Below are positions 1-7,837 of a stretch of DNA of 20,633 nucleotides, piece by piece; within the stretch, counting starts at the first letter, position 1; each line of letters begins with the position of its first letter. The DNA is from a virus. The notes under the pieces were generated by a model that ran no database searches, was not told where the DNA came from, and saw only the letters and a program-made list of their open reading frames with translations. The stretch covers positions 1 to 20,633 of the IMG/VR virus record IMGVR_UViG_3300010883_000652, one strand, 5' to 3'. Position numbers and translations under genes: made by a program.

Positions 1-124
1 CTACTCCAACCTTTGAAGCGCAATTAACCCCCTTAAAGGTCTTTCTCGTTTGCACCCCAATTTCTAAATAGCTTGATCCTTTGGCTTTGCCAACCAAGGC
101 ATTTAATAAAACAATCCTATTCAT
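1..124 (-). CDS. Class I SAM-dependent methyltransferase, N-terminal fragment
   Basis: This gene starts at an ATG that overlaps the stop of the preceding gene (ATGA arrangement) and runs off the left edge, so only about 41 residues are visible. They contain YLEIGV followed by a TF and, further on, KVGV. That pattern (YLEIGVxxGxTF....kvGVDP) is typical of motif I of small class I methyltransferases found in phages and surface-polysaccharide loci. It is seen only in part, and the glycine-rich loop is atypical here (QTRKTF where family members usually have a G). The substrate cannot be told from this fragment. It is translationally coupled to the end of the structural operon. Confidence 0.55.
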   Translation of the reverse strand, partial: MNRIVLLNALVGKAKGSSYLEIGVQTRKTFKGVNCASKVGV

Positions 125-474
125 GATAGAGCCTTTATTATGTCCGATTTTTTCATTTTAGTATATCCTGTGATTCCTTTTAATTTTGCTTTTTCTCTCA
201 ACTTTGCAACCGTCAAAGAATCAAGGTTAATGGATGCTACCTCTTTTTTCTTTTGAATAGGTTTTGCTTTTAGAATCGGTTTATCGTGTTCTGGTTTGTT
301 TTCTGAAGTGATCTTGAAATGATGTTTTGCTACCAATTCACTAACGATGTGTTTAAAACCCGTGTAAGAAACAAGCACCTCACCCTGTGGGGTTGATTCA
401 ACTTCTACACAAACAGGTCCTGAACTAATCCGGTAAACCGTGTAACCTTGAAAAGGTCTTTTAACTGTAATCAT
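121..474 (-). CDS. Small structural-operon protein with C-terminal Rho_N-like domain
   Basis: The protein has 117 residues. The N-terminal half (about 1-55) is a probable beta-rich domain I do not recognise. It is followed by a lysine-rich linker (about 60-80) and a C-terminal stretch (about 83-117) with the pattern LxxLTVAKLREKAKxxGIxGYxxMKKSDIIxAL. This is the signature of the Rho termination factor N-terminal (Rho_N/SAP-like) fold, a small helical nucleic-acid-binding module often found at the end of phage head-operon proteins. The ATG has a G-rich ribosome site (AGGGGGG) that lies inside the end of the upstream connector gene, overlapping it by 14 nt. The position after the head-tail connector suggests a virion or assembly role, but that is inference. 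Confidence 0.7.
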   Translation of the reverse strand: MITVKRPFQGYTVYRISSGPVCVEVESTPQGEVLVSYTGFKHIVSELVAKHHFKITSENKPEHDKPILKAKPIQKKKEVASINLDSLTVAKLREKAKLKGITGYTKMKKSDIIKALS

Positions 475-1066
475 TTCTTAGCCCCCCTAATGCAAAAATG
501 CGCCTATGCTTGTTTAGAATTCTCTGTGCAATCTTTGGAATCTGTGAACCTGTTCCATGGTCCATTGAATAGCTGTAAGCCTGTGTTTTTTCCGATTTAT
601 ACCCCACATGTGATTGTTGATTAAACATTGAAACGGCAATCAAATTACCGGCATATTTAAGATCAGCCGGAACAGATGAAAACCCAGCTTTATACGTCAC
701 CTCAACAATCGACCTTCCAGAGGGAAGAAGCGCGGATAATGGCGAAAGTCTTAATGTTCCAGTTGGTTTATTAAGATAGAATTCTGAATCAATCGTTTGA
801 AGAGTACCGCCAATAGTCAAAGCCACCACAGAAGAAACAGGGGTGTATTTTAAGGCTATTTCTGTTTCACCTCCAAAGGTTACATCGATCTTTTCTGAAT
901 ATGTAGTGGTTAACCCTGCCGACAATCCCAATTCATCTAAAACCATTTGATCAATAACCGGCAAAAGATCATCAATAGCACCGTCAAAGCGAGTGGTTCC
1001 CGTGCAGGTATTATCAGCAATACCTAACATTCTCTTTATTTGATCCCTATCCGCAAAAGAAGCCAT
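461..1066 (-). CDS. Head-tail connector (gp6/gp15-like adaptor)
   Basis: The protein has 201 residues. It begins with a helical segment (DQIKRMLGI...) and then an acidic helix (IDDLLPVIDQMVLDELG). A central beta region with TPVSSVVALTIGG and YLNKPTGTLRLSP follows, then VTYKAGFSSVPADLKYAGNLIAVSMFNQ. This order, including the YxAGF.S.P.DLK.A motif, is that of the HK97 gp6 / SPP1 gp15 family of head-completion adaptors, which form the ring below the portal. The location immediately after the capsid gene fits. Its ATG shares one base with the stop of the preceding gene (TAATG), so it is translationally coupled. Confidence 0.8.
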   Translation of the reverse strand: MASFADRDQIKRMLGIADNTCTGTTRFDGAIDDLLPVIDQMVLDELGLSAGLTTTYSEKIDVTFGGETEIALKYTPVSSVVALTIGGTLQTIDSEFYLNKPTGTLRLSPLSALLPSGRSIVEVTYKAGFSSVPADLKYAGNLIAVSMFNQQSHVGYKSEKTQAYSYSMDHGTGSQIPKIAQRILNKHRRIFALGGLRNDYS

Positions 1067-1365
1067 TATCCAACCTTTGTTCTTCGTCTTGCCTTTGCTT
1101 TCGTTTTTGGCTTAACTATTTTAATTTCTGGTTCCGGTTCAGTCTTCAAATGCTGCATCTTTTCGGTTATGTCGATCCAGCCCCTCCACAACGCGGCATC
1201 TTTTGCACTTTGATCGCCAAGAAATATAACGCTTCCATCTCTTCCATCAATTTTATGAACCTCAGAGGTTGCCATCTCTGTATAACTACTAAAAAGATGG
1301 GGCACAGAAGTGCATTTGTACGGCTGGAACATTGCAAATGTCCAATTTTTAAATCTTGATTCCAT
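1066..1365 (-). CDS. Unknown small protein between capsid and connector genes
   Basis: The protein has 99 residues. I chose the ATG at 1365 because GGAG lies 7 nt upstream; a longer reading to 1410 lacks such a site. The first 75 residues are mixed alpha/beta with several aromatics (ESRFKNWTFAMF, WRGWIDITEKM). The tail is proline-, lysine- and arginine-rich and strongly basic (EPEPEIKIVKPKTKAKARRR). I do not recognise a family. It is the first gene after the capsid terminator, so it probably starts a new transcript with the connector. A possible promoter (TTGAAA, 16 nt, TAGGAT) lies just upstream at about 1379-1406. A role in head completion is inferred from position only. Confidence 0.65.
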   Translation of the reverse strand: MESRFKNWTFAMFQPYKCTSVPHLFSSYTEMATSEVHKIDGRDGSVIFLGDQSAKDAALWRGWIDITEKMQHLKTEPEPEIKIVKPKTKAKARRRTKVG

Positions 1366-1416
1366 GTTTGATCTCCATTCATATCCTATATGATAACACG
1401 TTACTTTCAAATCTTA

Positions 1417-1448
1417 CAAAAAAAAAGCCCATCACAAAGGACGGGCTT
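1417..1448 (-). terminator. Rho-independent terminator after the capsid gene
   Basis: Read on the minus strand, a 9-bp stem (AAGCCCGTC / GATGGGCTT, one G-T pair) with a 6-nt loop is followed at once by a run of eight or nine T. It lies 20 nt after the major capsid stop codon and separates the high-expression capsid gene from the connector genes. It is the clearest intrinsic terminator in the window. Confidence 0.93.
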
Positions 1449-1469
1449 GATTCTTCTTGGTTCTATTTA

Positions 1470-2483
1470 TTAAGAGCTTAGAATGTTACAAAGTAACGCC
1501 CCGCCTTTGGTATTAGCAAAGACAGGAGCAACGTCAGTAAACATATCAAACTGATCAAACTGACTATCTGATTTAGACAGCGGCATAACCGTGGTCGGAG
1601 TTAATTCAGAAGTATAGTTATAACGCTTGTTCAGAATCATTAAACACGTTCCATTATCAGCACCTGAACCAGAACCGGTTATCGTGCCATTGGCGGCAAA
1701 AAATAGGTTATTAGGCATTGCAGTACTAACAATCAATGGAATTCCATCATAGGTACGAACACGGAAACCAGCGGCGATCTCGGTTACATTGTTGAAACGC
1801 TGTACACCTTGAAGAGCCGCATTTACTCGACGGATTCCAGTAAAGGAACCAACGATAACAAGATCGCCACGTTGGGATGATCCCTTAACCGCATCAATAG
1901 CTTCATCTAATTTAGATAGGGTTAGAGCCGCGTTATAAGTTGTTCCAGTGTTTGAAATAACCTGTGAAGTATTAAGCGTGGTTGTTCCAAAAGGATACTG
2001 AATCATTGTAAGGAAACCGGTTGGTTCCTTTGCAGCAACAGCAAGAGCCTGAGCAGACAAAAGTCCAGCCTCTAACGCAGCGGCGAAATCCTCAGCCTTA
2101 CCAGCCATTTCCAGAGCTAAAAGATCAGCATAGGAACGACCTGTAGCCTGAAGCTTACGGGTGATTTTTCCACGAGTTACGAGCGTTTTATAAGGAAATG
2201 ATTTTTGTTCATACGTTCCGGATTCTTCGGTAACGGAATCGGTATCAATAACCCATTCACCACCGTTTGTTCCAGCGGTTCGACGGTTGATATATTCAGC
2301 GTCACCAGTACCCGTCCGACGAGGTAAGACAGCCTGAAGACCGAATTCTCGAACAGTGAGCATCTGAACCGTGCGATTAATGAAAGTTTGAAGTAGCTGC
2401 GCTCCCGAATTGGAAACATTCATAGCTCTTTCAAATCGTTGTCTTCGGTCACTATCTGACCCCATCCAATTTGCTTGTGTCAT
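1470..2483 (-). CDS. Major capsid protein, HK97-fold
   Basis: The protein has 337 residues. The ATG at 2483 has AGGAG 8 nt upstream and starts 10 nt after the protease-scaffold stop; a longer reading lacks a ribosome site. The sequence has an N-terminal helical arm, then VREFGLQAVLPRR and IDTDSVTEESGTYEQKSFPYKTLVTRGKITRKL. That is the extended-loop and P-domain strand pattern of HK97-type capsid proteins. A long helix follows (YADLLALEMAGKAEDFAAALEAGLL) with an A-domain stretch SSQRGDLVIVG, a receptor-like core GFRVRTYDGIPLIVST, and a C-terminal strand. Size and position (after scaffold, before connector, followed by a strong terminator) agree. It forms the capsid shell after proteolytic maturation of the prohead. 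Confidence 0.85.
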   Translation of the reverse strand: MTQANWMGSDSDRRQRFERAMNVSNSGAQLLQTFINRTVQMLTVREFGLQAVLPRRTGTGDAEYINRRTAGTNGGEWVIDTDSVTEESGTYEQKSFPYKTLVTRGKITRKLQATGRSYADLLALEMAGKAEDFAAALEAGLLSAQALAVAAKEPTGFLTMIQYPFGTTTLNTSQVISNTGTTYNAALTLSKLDEAIDAVKGSSQRGDLVIVGSFTGIRRVNAALQGVQRFNNVTEIAAGFRVRTYDGIPLIVSTAMPNNLFFAANGTITGSGSGADNGTCLMILNKRYNYTSELTPTTVMPLSKSDSQFDQFDMFTDVAPVFANTKGGALLCNILSS

Positions 2484-2493
2484 GATAATACTC

Positions 2494-2949
2494 CTAAGAC
2501 CACTGGTTATCTGGAAGTCCAAGCAAACCATCAGTTACGGCTGCTCTTAATCCGGTTGCAAGTAAATCCTTTAGTTGATGAGCTTCCAATTTGGACATAT
2601 CCACACCATCGTCTAAATGATCCATGTTTTGTTTTATAATTGTTGGAAGAGCAGTATTTCCATCGCTCAAAGAACGAGTTATCAAGCCTTCCCATGCTCC
2701 CTTTGATCCAACCCCTCGAATGTGCATAGTCGTATGGCGACCATGTCGAATTGGCTCACTCATTACCTGTGAAAGCAAGTGAGTTGTTTTTTCAAGTTGA
2801 GCTTTTAGCTTCTGATATTCATCCGAAGTATCTGTTTTTGCTTCTACTTTCTCAGGAGTGACGGATAGATCCTTCGCTCTTGTGTCCATTTCAGCTTTGA
2901 CAGTAGAACGGATCAAATCAGCAATTTTAGCCAAGTCGTTTTCATTCAT
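2494..2949 (-). CDS. Possible nested in-frame scaffold product
   Basis: Inside the long protease gene, an ATG at 2949 is preceded 8 nt upstream by AGAGG and begins MNENDLAKIADLIRS. It would give a 151-residue protein identical to the C-terminus of the long form. It starts with a helical charged region and ends in LKDLLATGLRAAVTDGLLGLP, directly ahead of the capsid gene. Lambda makes its scaffold Nu3 from an in-frame internal start in protease gene C, so this arrangement has a known precedent. Whether this start is used is inference. Confidence 0.4.
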   Translation of the reverse strand: MNENDLAKIADLIRSTVKAEMDTRAKDLSVTPEKVEAKTDTSDEYQKLKAQLEKTTHLLSQVMSEPIRHGRHTTMHIRGVGSKGAWEGLITRSLSDGNTALPTIIKQNMDHLDDGVDMSKLEAHQLKDLLATGLRAAVTDGLLGLPDNQWS

Positions 2950-5025
2950 CGTGTTTTCCTCTGTAGGTTGAGAAAGTATAATATCCGGATTGGAATTTAT
3001 CTCTTCTTCATTTTTATGTGTTACAGTCGCATTGTCAACTGTGCTATCAATATTTAGATTAGCTTGATCTTGCGATAACTGCAATTCTTGTTTTTTATTT
3101 CGCAAAGATTCTTGTAATTCTTTTAATTCTTTTAAAGCCCGTAATTCAGCCTTAACCTTTAAAATCTCTTGTTCATATGGATTGTCATTAGACAATTGTA
3201 TTTCTTCCCCTATTTCAGTAACCTTTTCTTGTTTCGTTACCTCTTCGGAGAATTCCATAATTGATTCATCGCCTTCTTTGGAAACCTGTAAATCTGGCGG
3301 CTCTTTCTTGAATTTCTTGTAATAGATAGAGAGCACGGTATGAATCTTAACTTTGTCATCATTGGAGATTCCAACAACACCGCCACGCGCTCCATTTATT
3401 GCCGCCATTGCCGCGGCTACACCCTTCCAAACAATCATCAATTCGTTATCAATGATTCTTCCAATTGGTAGCTTATACGCTCCTTTTGATTTTTCATCCT
3501 TATTTCTATCAAGATACATATGAGCTAAACGGTATCTATTCCAGTTATCAAGCCCTTTGCCTAATACCTCGTCTTGTGCTGAAGTGTCCCATTTCCAAGG
3601 TACATCATCTGCGGCTAAAGGAATATCGCCGTGATAACGCGAAACCATTCTGATTTCGATATCCTCTGAGTTGTTTTCAACAGGTATTTCTGCTGAGGCT
3701 TCTATAGTCATTTGGTTATCCTCCCCATGAGTAGATTTTTTAATTAGATCTTTATAGTCAGCGACTTTTTGCGAGAAAGCAGAAAGGCTAACAAGGTTTA
3801 CGCTGTCAGGATTTGCCGGTGCTCTGGTTATGGCGATATGATCCAAGGTTACATCCTCGACTATCACGCGCTCAACCTCTCCATCTTTGTTTTCCAAAAC
3901 CTCGACCTTTTCAAACCAGCCGCCAATTGATTGTCCGATTGGCTCACCTCGTCGGAGTCTTTTTACCAACTCTCTTGCTTTGGGATCTTCACCGTATAAT
4001 TGAGATCTAAGATATAGGGTGTATTGTTTTTCTTTTGAAGCCGCCGACATGACCGGACTTTCTCTGATTTCCGCATCATAAGATCGCCCAATTACTTCAT
4101 CCCATTCAGCCATTCCACCATTAGCAATTGAGTTATGGCGCGGTAAAATCGGAATTCCATTCTTCATTTGAAGTTGCATGTGCATTAGAGCTTTATAGCT
4201 CATTTCTGTACCGTAGTGATCGACGGATGTGCTTGAGGCGACCCCTTCAACATTATAGAATTTGTTAGGTCTTCCCACCCCATCAATAGCCCTTTCTTCT
4301 TTCTCTTCGGAAACAGCTAACTTGTCAAGTGCAAAAAATGTTCTCTTGCAACCTTCAAAGGTATAGCTTGTTTTCCCATCGAGTTCGTTTCTTGAAACAC
4401 ATCTGAATTCTTTGCTCTCTTTTACTGGAATTTCTAAAAGGGGAATTGATAATTCCCCATTCGGTTCTGTATCTGGAAAAGCTGGTTGATTCTCGTCAGT
4501 TACTGGCTCGCCTTCACTCTGTGATATACAGCCTCTTTGCTGACCACATACAAATTTATGAGTCCGACAATATCCCAATTTATCATTAGATGCTAAATCA
4601 AGAGCGGCTAAACCCTGAGTTATACAGCTTTTGGTTTCTGTGCTCTTGTCAAAATAGGAGCAACCGCCACATGTTCTTTTCTTGGCTTCACCTGTGGATA
4701 TTCCCCATTCTTTAGATAGATAATCTATTTGTTGATTTGATGGACTGGTTTTGTCCTCGATCTCTTGCACACCACCAACACCGGTATAACCATAATTCAG
4801 AATTGCCTGATTTCTGTTCTTTTCTCCCAGCGTTATATTTATCGTTGCCACTGGGCAAGATTGCCTTTGATCGAATTCAACATCTTCAGATGTTTCTTTC
4901 TGGGTTAATATATTCCCTTCAGATAAAGCCCTGTCAACCTCTTTAGCTTCCTTTTGTTTCCCAATACCTTGCGCCAGCAAAGCCGCCTCTAATATTGCGC
5001 TGGGGATCTCAACATGGATCTTCAT
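2494..5025 (-). CDS. Prohead protease fused to scaffold, with Cys-rich N-terminal region
   Basis: The protein has 843 residues counted from the ATG at 5025, which has GAGGT upstream; a start at 5040 is also open. Visible parts in order are as follows. A Cys-rich segment (about 115-170) carries CGGC, then C134, C153, H156, C160 and C166, and could bind metal. A serine protease core (about 255-410) has H297 in PRHNS, S366 in GQSIGGWF and a closing LDHIAITRAPANPDS, matching the HK97 (S78-type) prohead protease layout. A conserved WKWDT...Y.LAHMYLD...YKLPIGRI...AAMAAINGARGG module (about 475-575) is often found next to phage proteases. A charged coiled coil (about 615-655) leads into a scaffold-like C-terminus (693-843) ending beside the capsid gene. 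Two in-frame internal starts with good ribosome sites (3711 and 2949) suggest that shorter products are also made. Confidence 0.8.
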   Translation of the reverse strand: MKIHVEIPSAILEAALLAQGIGKQKEAKEVDRALSEGNILTQKETSEDVEFDQRQSCPVATINITLGEKNRNQAILNYGYTGVGGVQEIEDKTSPSNQQIDYLSKEWGISTGEAKKRTCGGCSYFDKSTETKSCITQGLAALDLASNDKLGYCRTHKFVCGQQRGCISQSEGEPVTDENQPAFPDTEPNGELSIPLLEIPVKESKEFRCVSRNELDGKTSYTFEGCKRTFFALDKLAVSEEKEERAIDGVGRPNKFYNVEGVASSTSVDHYGTEMSYKALMHMQLQMKNGIPILPRHNSIANGGMAEWDEVIGRSYDAEIRESPVMSAASKEKQYTLYLRSQLYGEDPKARELVKRLRRGEPIGQSIGGWFEKVEVLENKDGEVERVIVEDVTLDHIAITRAPANPDSVNLVSLSAFSQKVADYKDLIKKSTHGEDNQMTIEASAEIPVENNSEDIEIRMVSRYHGDIPLAADDVPWKWDTSAQDEVLGKGLDNWNRYRLAHMYLDRNKDEKSKGAYKLPIGRIIDNELMIVWKGVAAAMAAINGARGGVVGISNDDKVKIHTVLSIYYKKFKKEPPDLQVSKEGDESIMEFSEEVTKQEKVTEIGEEIQLSNDNPYEQEILKVKAELRALKELKELQESLRNKKQELQLSQDQANLNIDSTVDNATVTHKNEEEINSNPDIILSQPTEENTMNENDLAKIADLIRSTVKAEMDTRAKDLSVTPEKVEAKTDTSDEYQKLKAQLEKTTHLLSQVMSEPIRHGRHTTMHIRGVGSKGAWEGLITRSLSDGNTALPTIIKQNMDHLDDGVDMSKLEAHQLKDLLATGLRAAVTDGLLGLPDNQWS

Positions 5026-5090
5026 GATATACCTCTTCATGTGTTATATATGATTTTAGACAGAAAGACCTGCATTAATCAATATATTGA

Positions 5091-6518
5091 TCAATTGTTA
5101 TCCACTGGTTCCCCCAATTCTCCCTGCGGCTCTTCTTCCTTTATATCCTCTTCAGGAGCTTTTCCAAAACTTGAAATTGGGGATGGAGTACCAGCCATAT
5201 CAACCGTAGCAACATCACCGCCGACAATGGGAAGCAAACCTAATCTTTCCCTTACCTCGTTTCTCGTCATCACTCCATTTTTTATATATATTTGATGAGT
5301 TTCTGAAAGCTTCTTTTGTTCATCCGGTGTGCTTCTGGATTCTCTATCGAATCGGAAAAACAATTGATTTGCCTGTTCCTTTCCAACTATAGCCGGAAGA
5401 ATCATCGCGTTTACTTTAGCCTGTAGCAGTTCCAGAATCGGAGTTACAAGATGTGACGCTGCTACGTCCATCTGAACGGTTGCGGTTGCTCTTGGCATCC
5501 CGTCAGTCATTCCCATTTCAACGGGCATAACTCCAAACACCCTATAAACTGATCGTCTTATATCCTCGATCAATGATCTCATTTCGATATCTTTGGGAGT
5601 CCGTTTTAACTCCAACCAACTTGCTCCGACCCCCTGCGGATCTGGGGTTGTCATCACGCGGATTTTATGATCCTGACCCCTTAGCCGCTGCAAATCCGAT
5701 TTAGCCATTTCTGCCGCTCTTCCAGAGATCCCAGTAAGAACTAAAATACCCGGTGGTACTTCATCCGCATCTAATGTAAGCATAGCGTTTTCTGATGCTC
5801 TCATTAAAGCGATCACCTGATTCACCAGCGATTCGATTAACGGACATCCAACCGGTGAAGATGTGTTCTTATAAAGAGAAAACAAGATCAATTGTTCAGG
5901 CTTGAATATTACATCTGATTGTTTTTGATCTTCCTCATCTGTAGAATAAAAAGACCAATTCCCAGATGAAACGGTGTTCTGTGTGTAATATTGAATTCTT
6001 CCATTTTCATCCATAACCGGCGTTATAGTGCTCCCCTGCAAAGGCACGATCTCAGTTAATTGTTTCTCTCGATTATAAACCAATTCCAAAGCACCAGAAT
6101 CATACACCAGAACATCAGTTAAAAAACTGGTCATGATTTCCTGCCATGTGTCGCCGTTTTGCGTAGGCTTTGCAAGCAAGGAGGTTATTTCCTGTGATAA
6201 TGTCGCCAATTCATCATAACCTTTAGCCTGTGGCGATATCTTTGGCTCAACTATCCAGTCAAAGGTTGCGACCCGTCGAACTATGGAATCAATAGCCGCT
6301 CTAACGTCAGCACACCGCCGGTATGTCTCCCAAAGCTGATCATCGGTTAGAAGCCTGTCTGGTCTTCTGTCTTCATCAAAACCGCCAACACCAGCCGAAT
6401 TAAAAGCATCAGAAAAATAATGAACGCCTCTTCTACTTCTGCTTTGAATACCACCCCAAGAAGAACGTCGGGTTTTTTTCTGGTTTATCTCTATTGGAGA
6501 TCCAGTTAATAGATTCAT
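5091..6518 (-). CDS. Portal protein
   Basis: The protein has 475 residues. The ATG at 6518 has GAGGTGA 4-5 nt upstream. Recognisable segments are the DDQLWETYRRCADVRAAIDSIVRRVATFDW helix-rich opening and a SALELVYNREKQLTEIVPLQGSTI-type wing (seen as DSGALELVYNREK...). There is also GCPLIESLVNQVIALMRASENAML, and a stem/crown segment RSVYRVFGVMPVEMGMTDGMPRATATVQMDV. The end is acidic with YIKNGVMTRNEVRERLGLLPIVGGDVATV. This is the standard order of the SPP1/HK97-type portal family, the dodecameric ring through which DNA is packaged. It precedes the protease-scaffold gene by about 65 nt; a 14-bp palindrome (ATCAATATATTGAT, 5078-5091) sits in that gap. Confidence 0.85.
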   Translation of the reverse strand: MNLLTGSPIEINQKKTRRSSWGGIQSRSRRGVHYFSDAFNSAGVGGFDEDRRPDRLLTDDQLWETYRRCADVRAAIDSIVRRVATFDWIVEPKISPQAKGYDELATLSQEITSLLAKPTQNGDTWQEIMTSFLTDVLVYDSGALELVYNREKQLTEIVPLQGSTITPVMDENGRIQYYTQNTVSSGNWSFYSTDEEDQKQSDVIFKPEQLILFSLYKNTSSPVGCPLIESLVNQVIALMRASENAMLTLDADEVPPGILVLTGISGRAAEMAKSDLQRLRGQDHKIRVMTTPDPQGVGASWLELKRTPKDIEMRSLIEDIRRSVYRVFGVMPVEMGMTDGMPRATATVQMDVAASHLVTPILELLQAKVNAMILPAIVGKEQANQLFFRFDRESRSTPDEQKKLSETHQIYIKNGVMTRNEVRERLGLLPIVGGDVATVDMAGTPSPISSFGKAPEEDIKEEEPQGELGEPVDNN

Positions 6519-6667
6519 GAAATCACCTCACCTCTATTTTATCGAAGGAGGGTTAACGATGCAACCCCCAAATTCTTTACTGGGTTAAACCGATCAAACC
6601 CTCACCGCCCAACCGGTTAACTTATTCCACTAAAGACTAAGGAGCGACACCGTTAAAAGTGCATAAC
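6519..6667. other. Short gap between DUF932 gene and portal
   Basis: About 150 bp without a gene I can support. It contains several GGTTAA/TTAACC repeats, including GGGTT...AACCC (about 6574-6593) and AACCGGTTAAC near 6611, which could form hairpins in the minus-strand transcript. A nine-codon plus-strand reading with a good ribosome site near 6546 is probably chance. Confidence 0.4.
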
Positions 6668-7708
6668 CTATTCAACACCAGAAAGACAATCCATAGCTTT
6701 TTGAACAAAATCGTTTCCGGTTCCAAACATAGCCGCCTCAAATCGTGATCCTTTAGATCCACCGCTTGATCGGGTTGGTCGATAGAAATTACTATATTCC
6801 GTTATAGCGTTGTAAGCCGCATAAGAGGTTCCTTTTACACCTTTGATATCCTGACCAATTCCAGACTCAAAAAGCTCTGTCAACTTGGCGCGGTTAAGAT
6901 TAGCGGTTGTGATCCCTCTTTTCTTGGATTCATCAACTGGAACAGGGAAAACGGCATCAAGGAAGTTATCCCACATTTTAACGGTCATGATTTGCTTGCT
7001 AAGGAAGCTTAGAAAATCGGCTTCTTTGGCAAAGGCTTTCTTTCCAAGGTTGAGAACCTTTTTTCCAATTTCCATGTTGATTTGCATGTTCTTGGTATGT
7101 CGCACCTTCATTCCTTCATTCTTGCCATTAGACAAGGCAAGTCTAACGGTATTAGCACACACAACCCGTGTTTGGGTAAAGAGAACCCGAAGACATCCAG
7201 TGCCATCATGGGTATTGTAAAGAAGGATATAATTATCGATCTTGTCATCGGGTACAACCTCAAAATCCGAGATCTTGCCAAGAAGCCAAACGCGCTTCCC
7301 ACCTCGCAAAGAACCGGCTGTATGATACCGCATGTCACCACTTCCAACCAATCCATCAAGGAAGGTGAAAGCCTCTTGGTTTTGAAGGGGAACATATCCC
7401 TTTCCAACGATTCCAAGCTGTCGGTTGTCAGTGCTTCTAACTAAAGCCTTATGGGAAGGAACCAAAATATTTTCCGTTCTGGTTTCCAATTGACCACCTG
7501 ATTTAATCAGATCGTTAACATTGGTTCCAACTATGGATGTGTCTTGAAAGAACAAAGGCTTTTCCAAAACATCCCAATCCAGACCGGCTTTTCTAATAGC
7601 GGTTCGTGAATCGACATTATCATCTCCGACATAAACACCTTCGCCGTGCCAAGGTGTTTGCGCCGCGTACATCATTGTTTCTACTTGAGCAGACATAATT
7701 AAATCCAT
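6668..7708 (-). CDS. DUF932 family phage/plasmid-like protein
   Basis: The protein has 346 residues. It carries the conserved opening of the DUF932 family, ETMMYAAQTPWHGEGVYV. It also has LVRSTDNRQLGIVGKGYVPLQNQEAF, GSLRGGKRVWLLGKI, YILLYNTHDGTGCLRVLFTQTRVVCANTVRLAL and a C-terminal TSYAAYNAITEYSNFYRP...EAAMFGTGNDFVQKAMDC. Members are common on phages and plasmids; their biochemical role is unknown, though replication or recombination has been suggested from context. No strong ribosome site precedes either ATG (7708 or 7696). I kept 7708 because it sits at the same distance (26 nt) from the conserved GTAAG leader as the starts of other genes with this promoter. Having an early-type promoter while lying between terminase and portal is unusual. 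Confidence 0.85.
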   Translation of the reverse strand: MDLIMSAQVETMMYAAQTPWHGEGVYVGDDNVDSRTAIRKAGLDWDVLEKPLFFQDTSIVGTNVNDLIKSGGQLETRTENILVPSHKALVRSTDNRQLGIVGKGYVPLQNQEAFTFLDGLVGSGDMRYHTAGSLRGGKRVWLLGKISDFEVVPDDKIDNYILLYNTHDGTGCLRVLFTQTRVVCANTVRLALSNGKNEGMKVRHTKNMQINMEIGKKVLNLGKKAFAKEADFLSFLSKQIMTVKMWDNFLDAVFPVPVDESKKRGITTANLNRAKLTELFESGIGQDIKGVKGTSYAAYNAITEYSNFYRPTRSSGGSKGSRFEAAMFGTGNDFVQKAMDCLSGVE

Positions 7709-7740
7709 TGTTATTTGTTATCTGTTTGTCTTACTCTTTA

Positions 7741-7768
7741 AATATATCATCTTCATTTAAGAAAGCAA
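7741..7768 (-). promoter_or_regulatory. Shared-family promoter for the DUF932 gene
   Basis: Minus strand: TTGCTT, 16-nt spacer, TATATT, then 6 nt and GTAAGACAAAC, the same leader seen at the right end of the window. The spacer holds a degenerate form of the 17-bp site (TAAATGAAGATGATATA). It lacks the CGGAGT ribosome site of the other members. Confidence 0.65.
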
Positions 7769-7816
7769 CTGATTTAATGATGTTTTTTTAGTTTATTTTG
7801 ACTTATGCTTTTATGT

Positions 7817-7833
7817 TAACCCATTTTGCTTTA
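7817..7833. promoter_or_regulatory. 17-bp palindromic site at a gene 3' end
   Basis: TAACCCATTTTGCTTTA matches TAACnCAnnnTGnGTTA except one half-site base. It starts 5 nt beyond the stop codon of the large methylase gene and has no promoter around it, so it resembles the 3'-end copies at 15421 and 18131. Confidence 0.55.
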
Positions 7834-7837
7834 TTCG

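Noticed and set aside
1381-1410. GATAACACGTTAC as an operator copy upstream of the 99-residue gene
   Set aside because: It is a short palindrome with the wrong spacing between half-sites and does not fit the 17-bp pattern.
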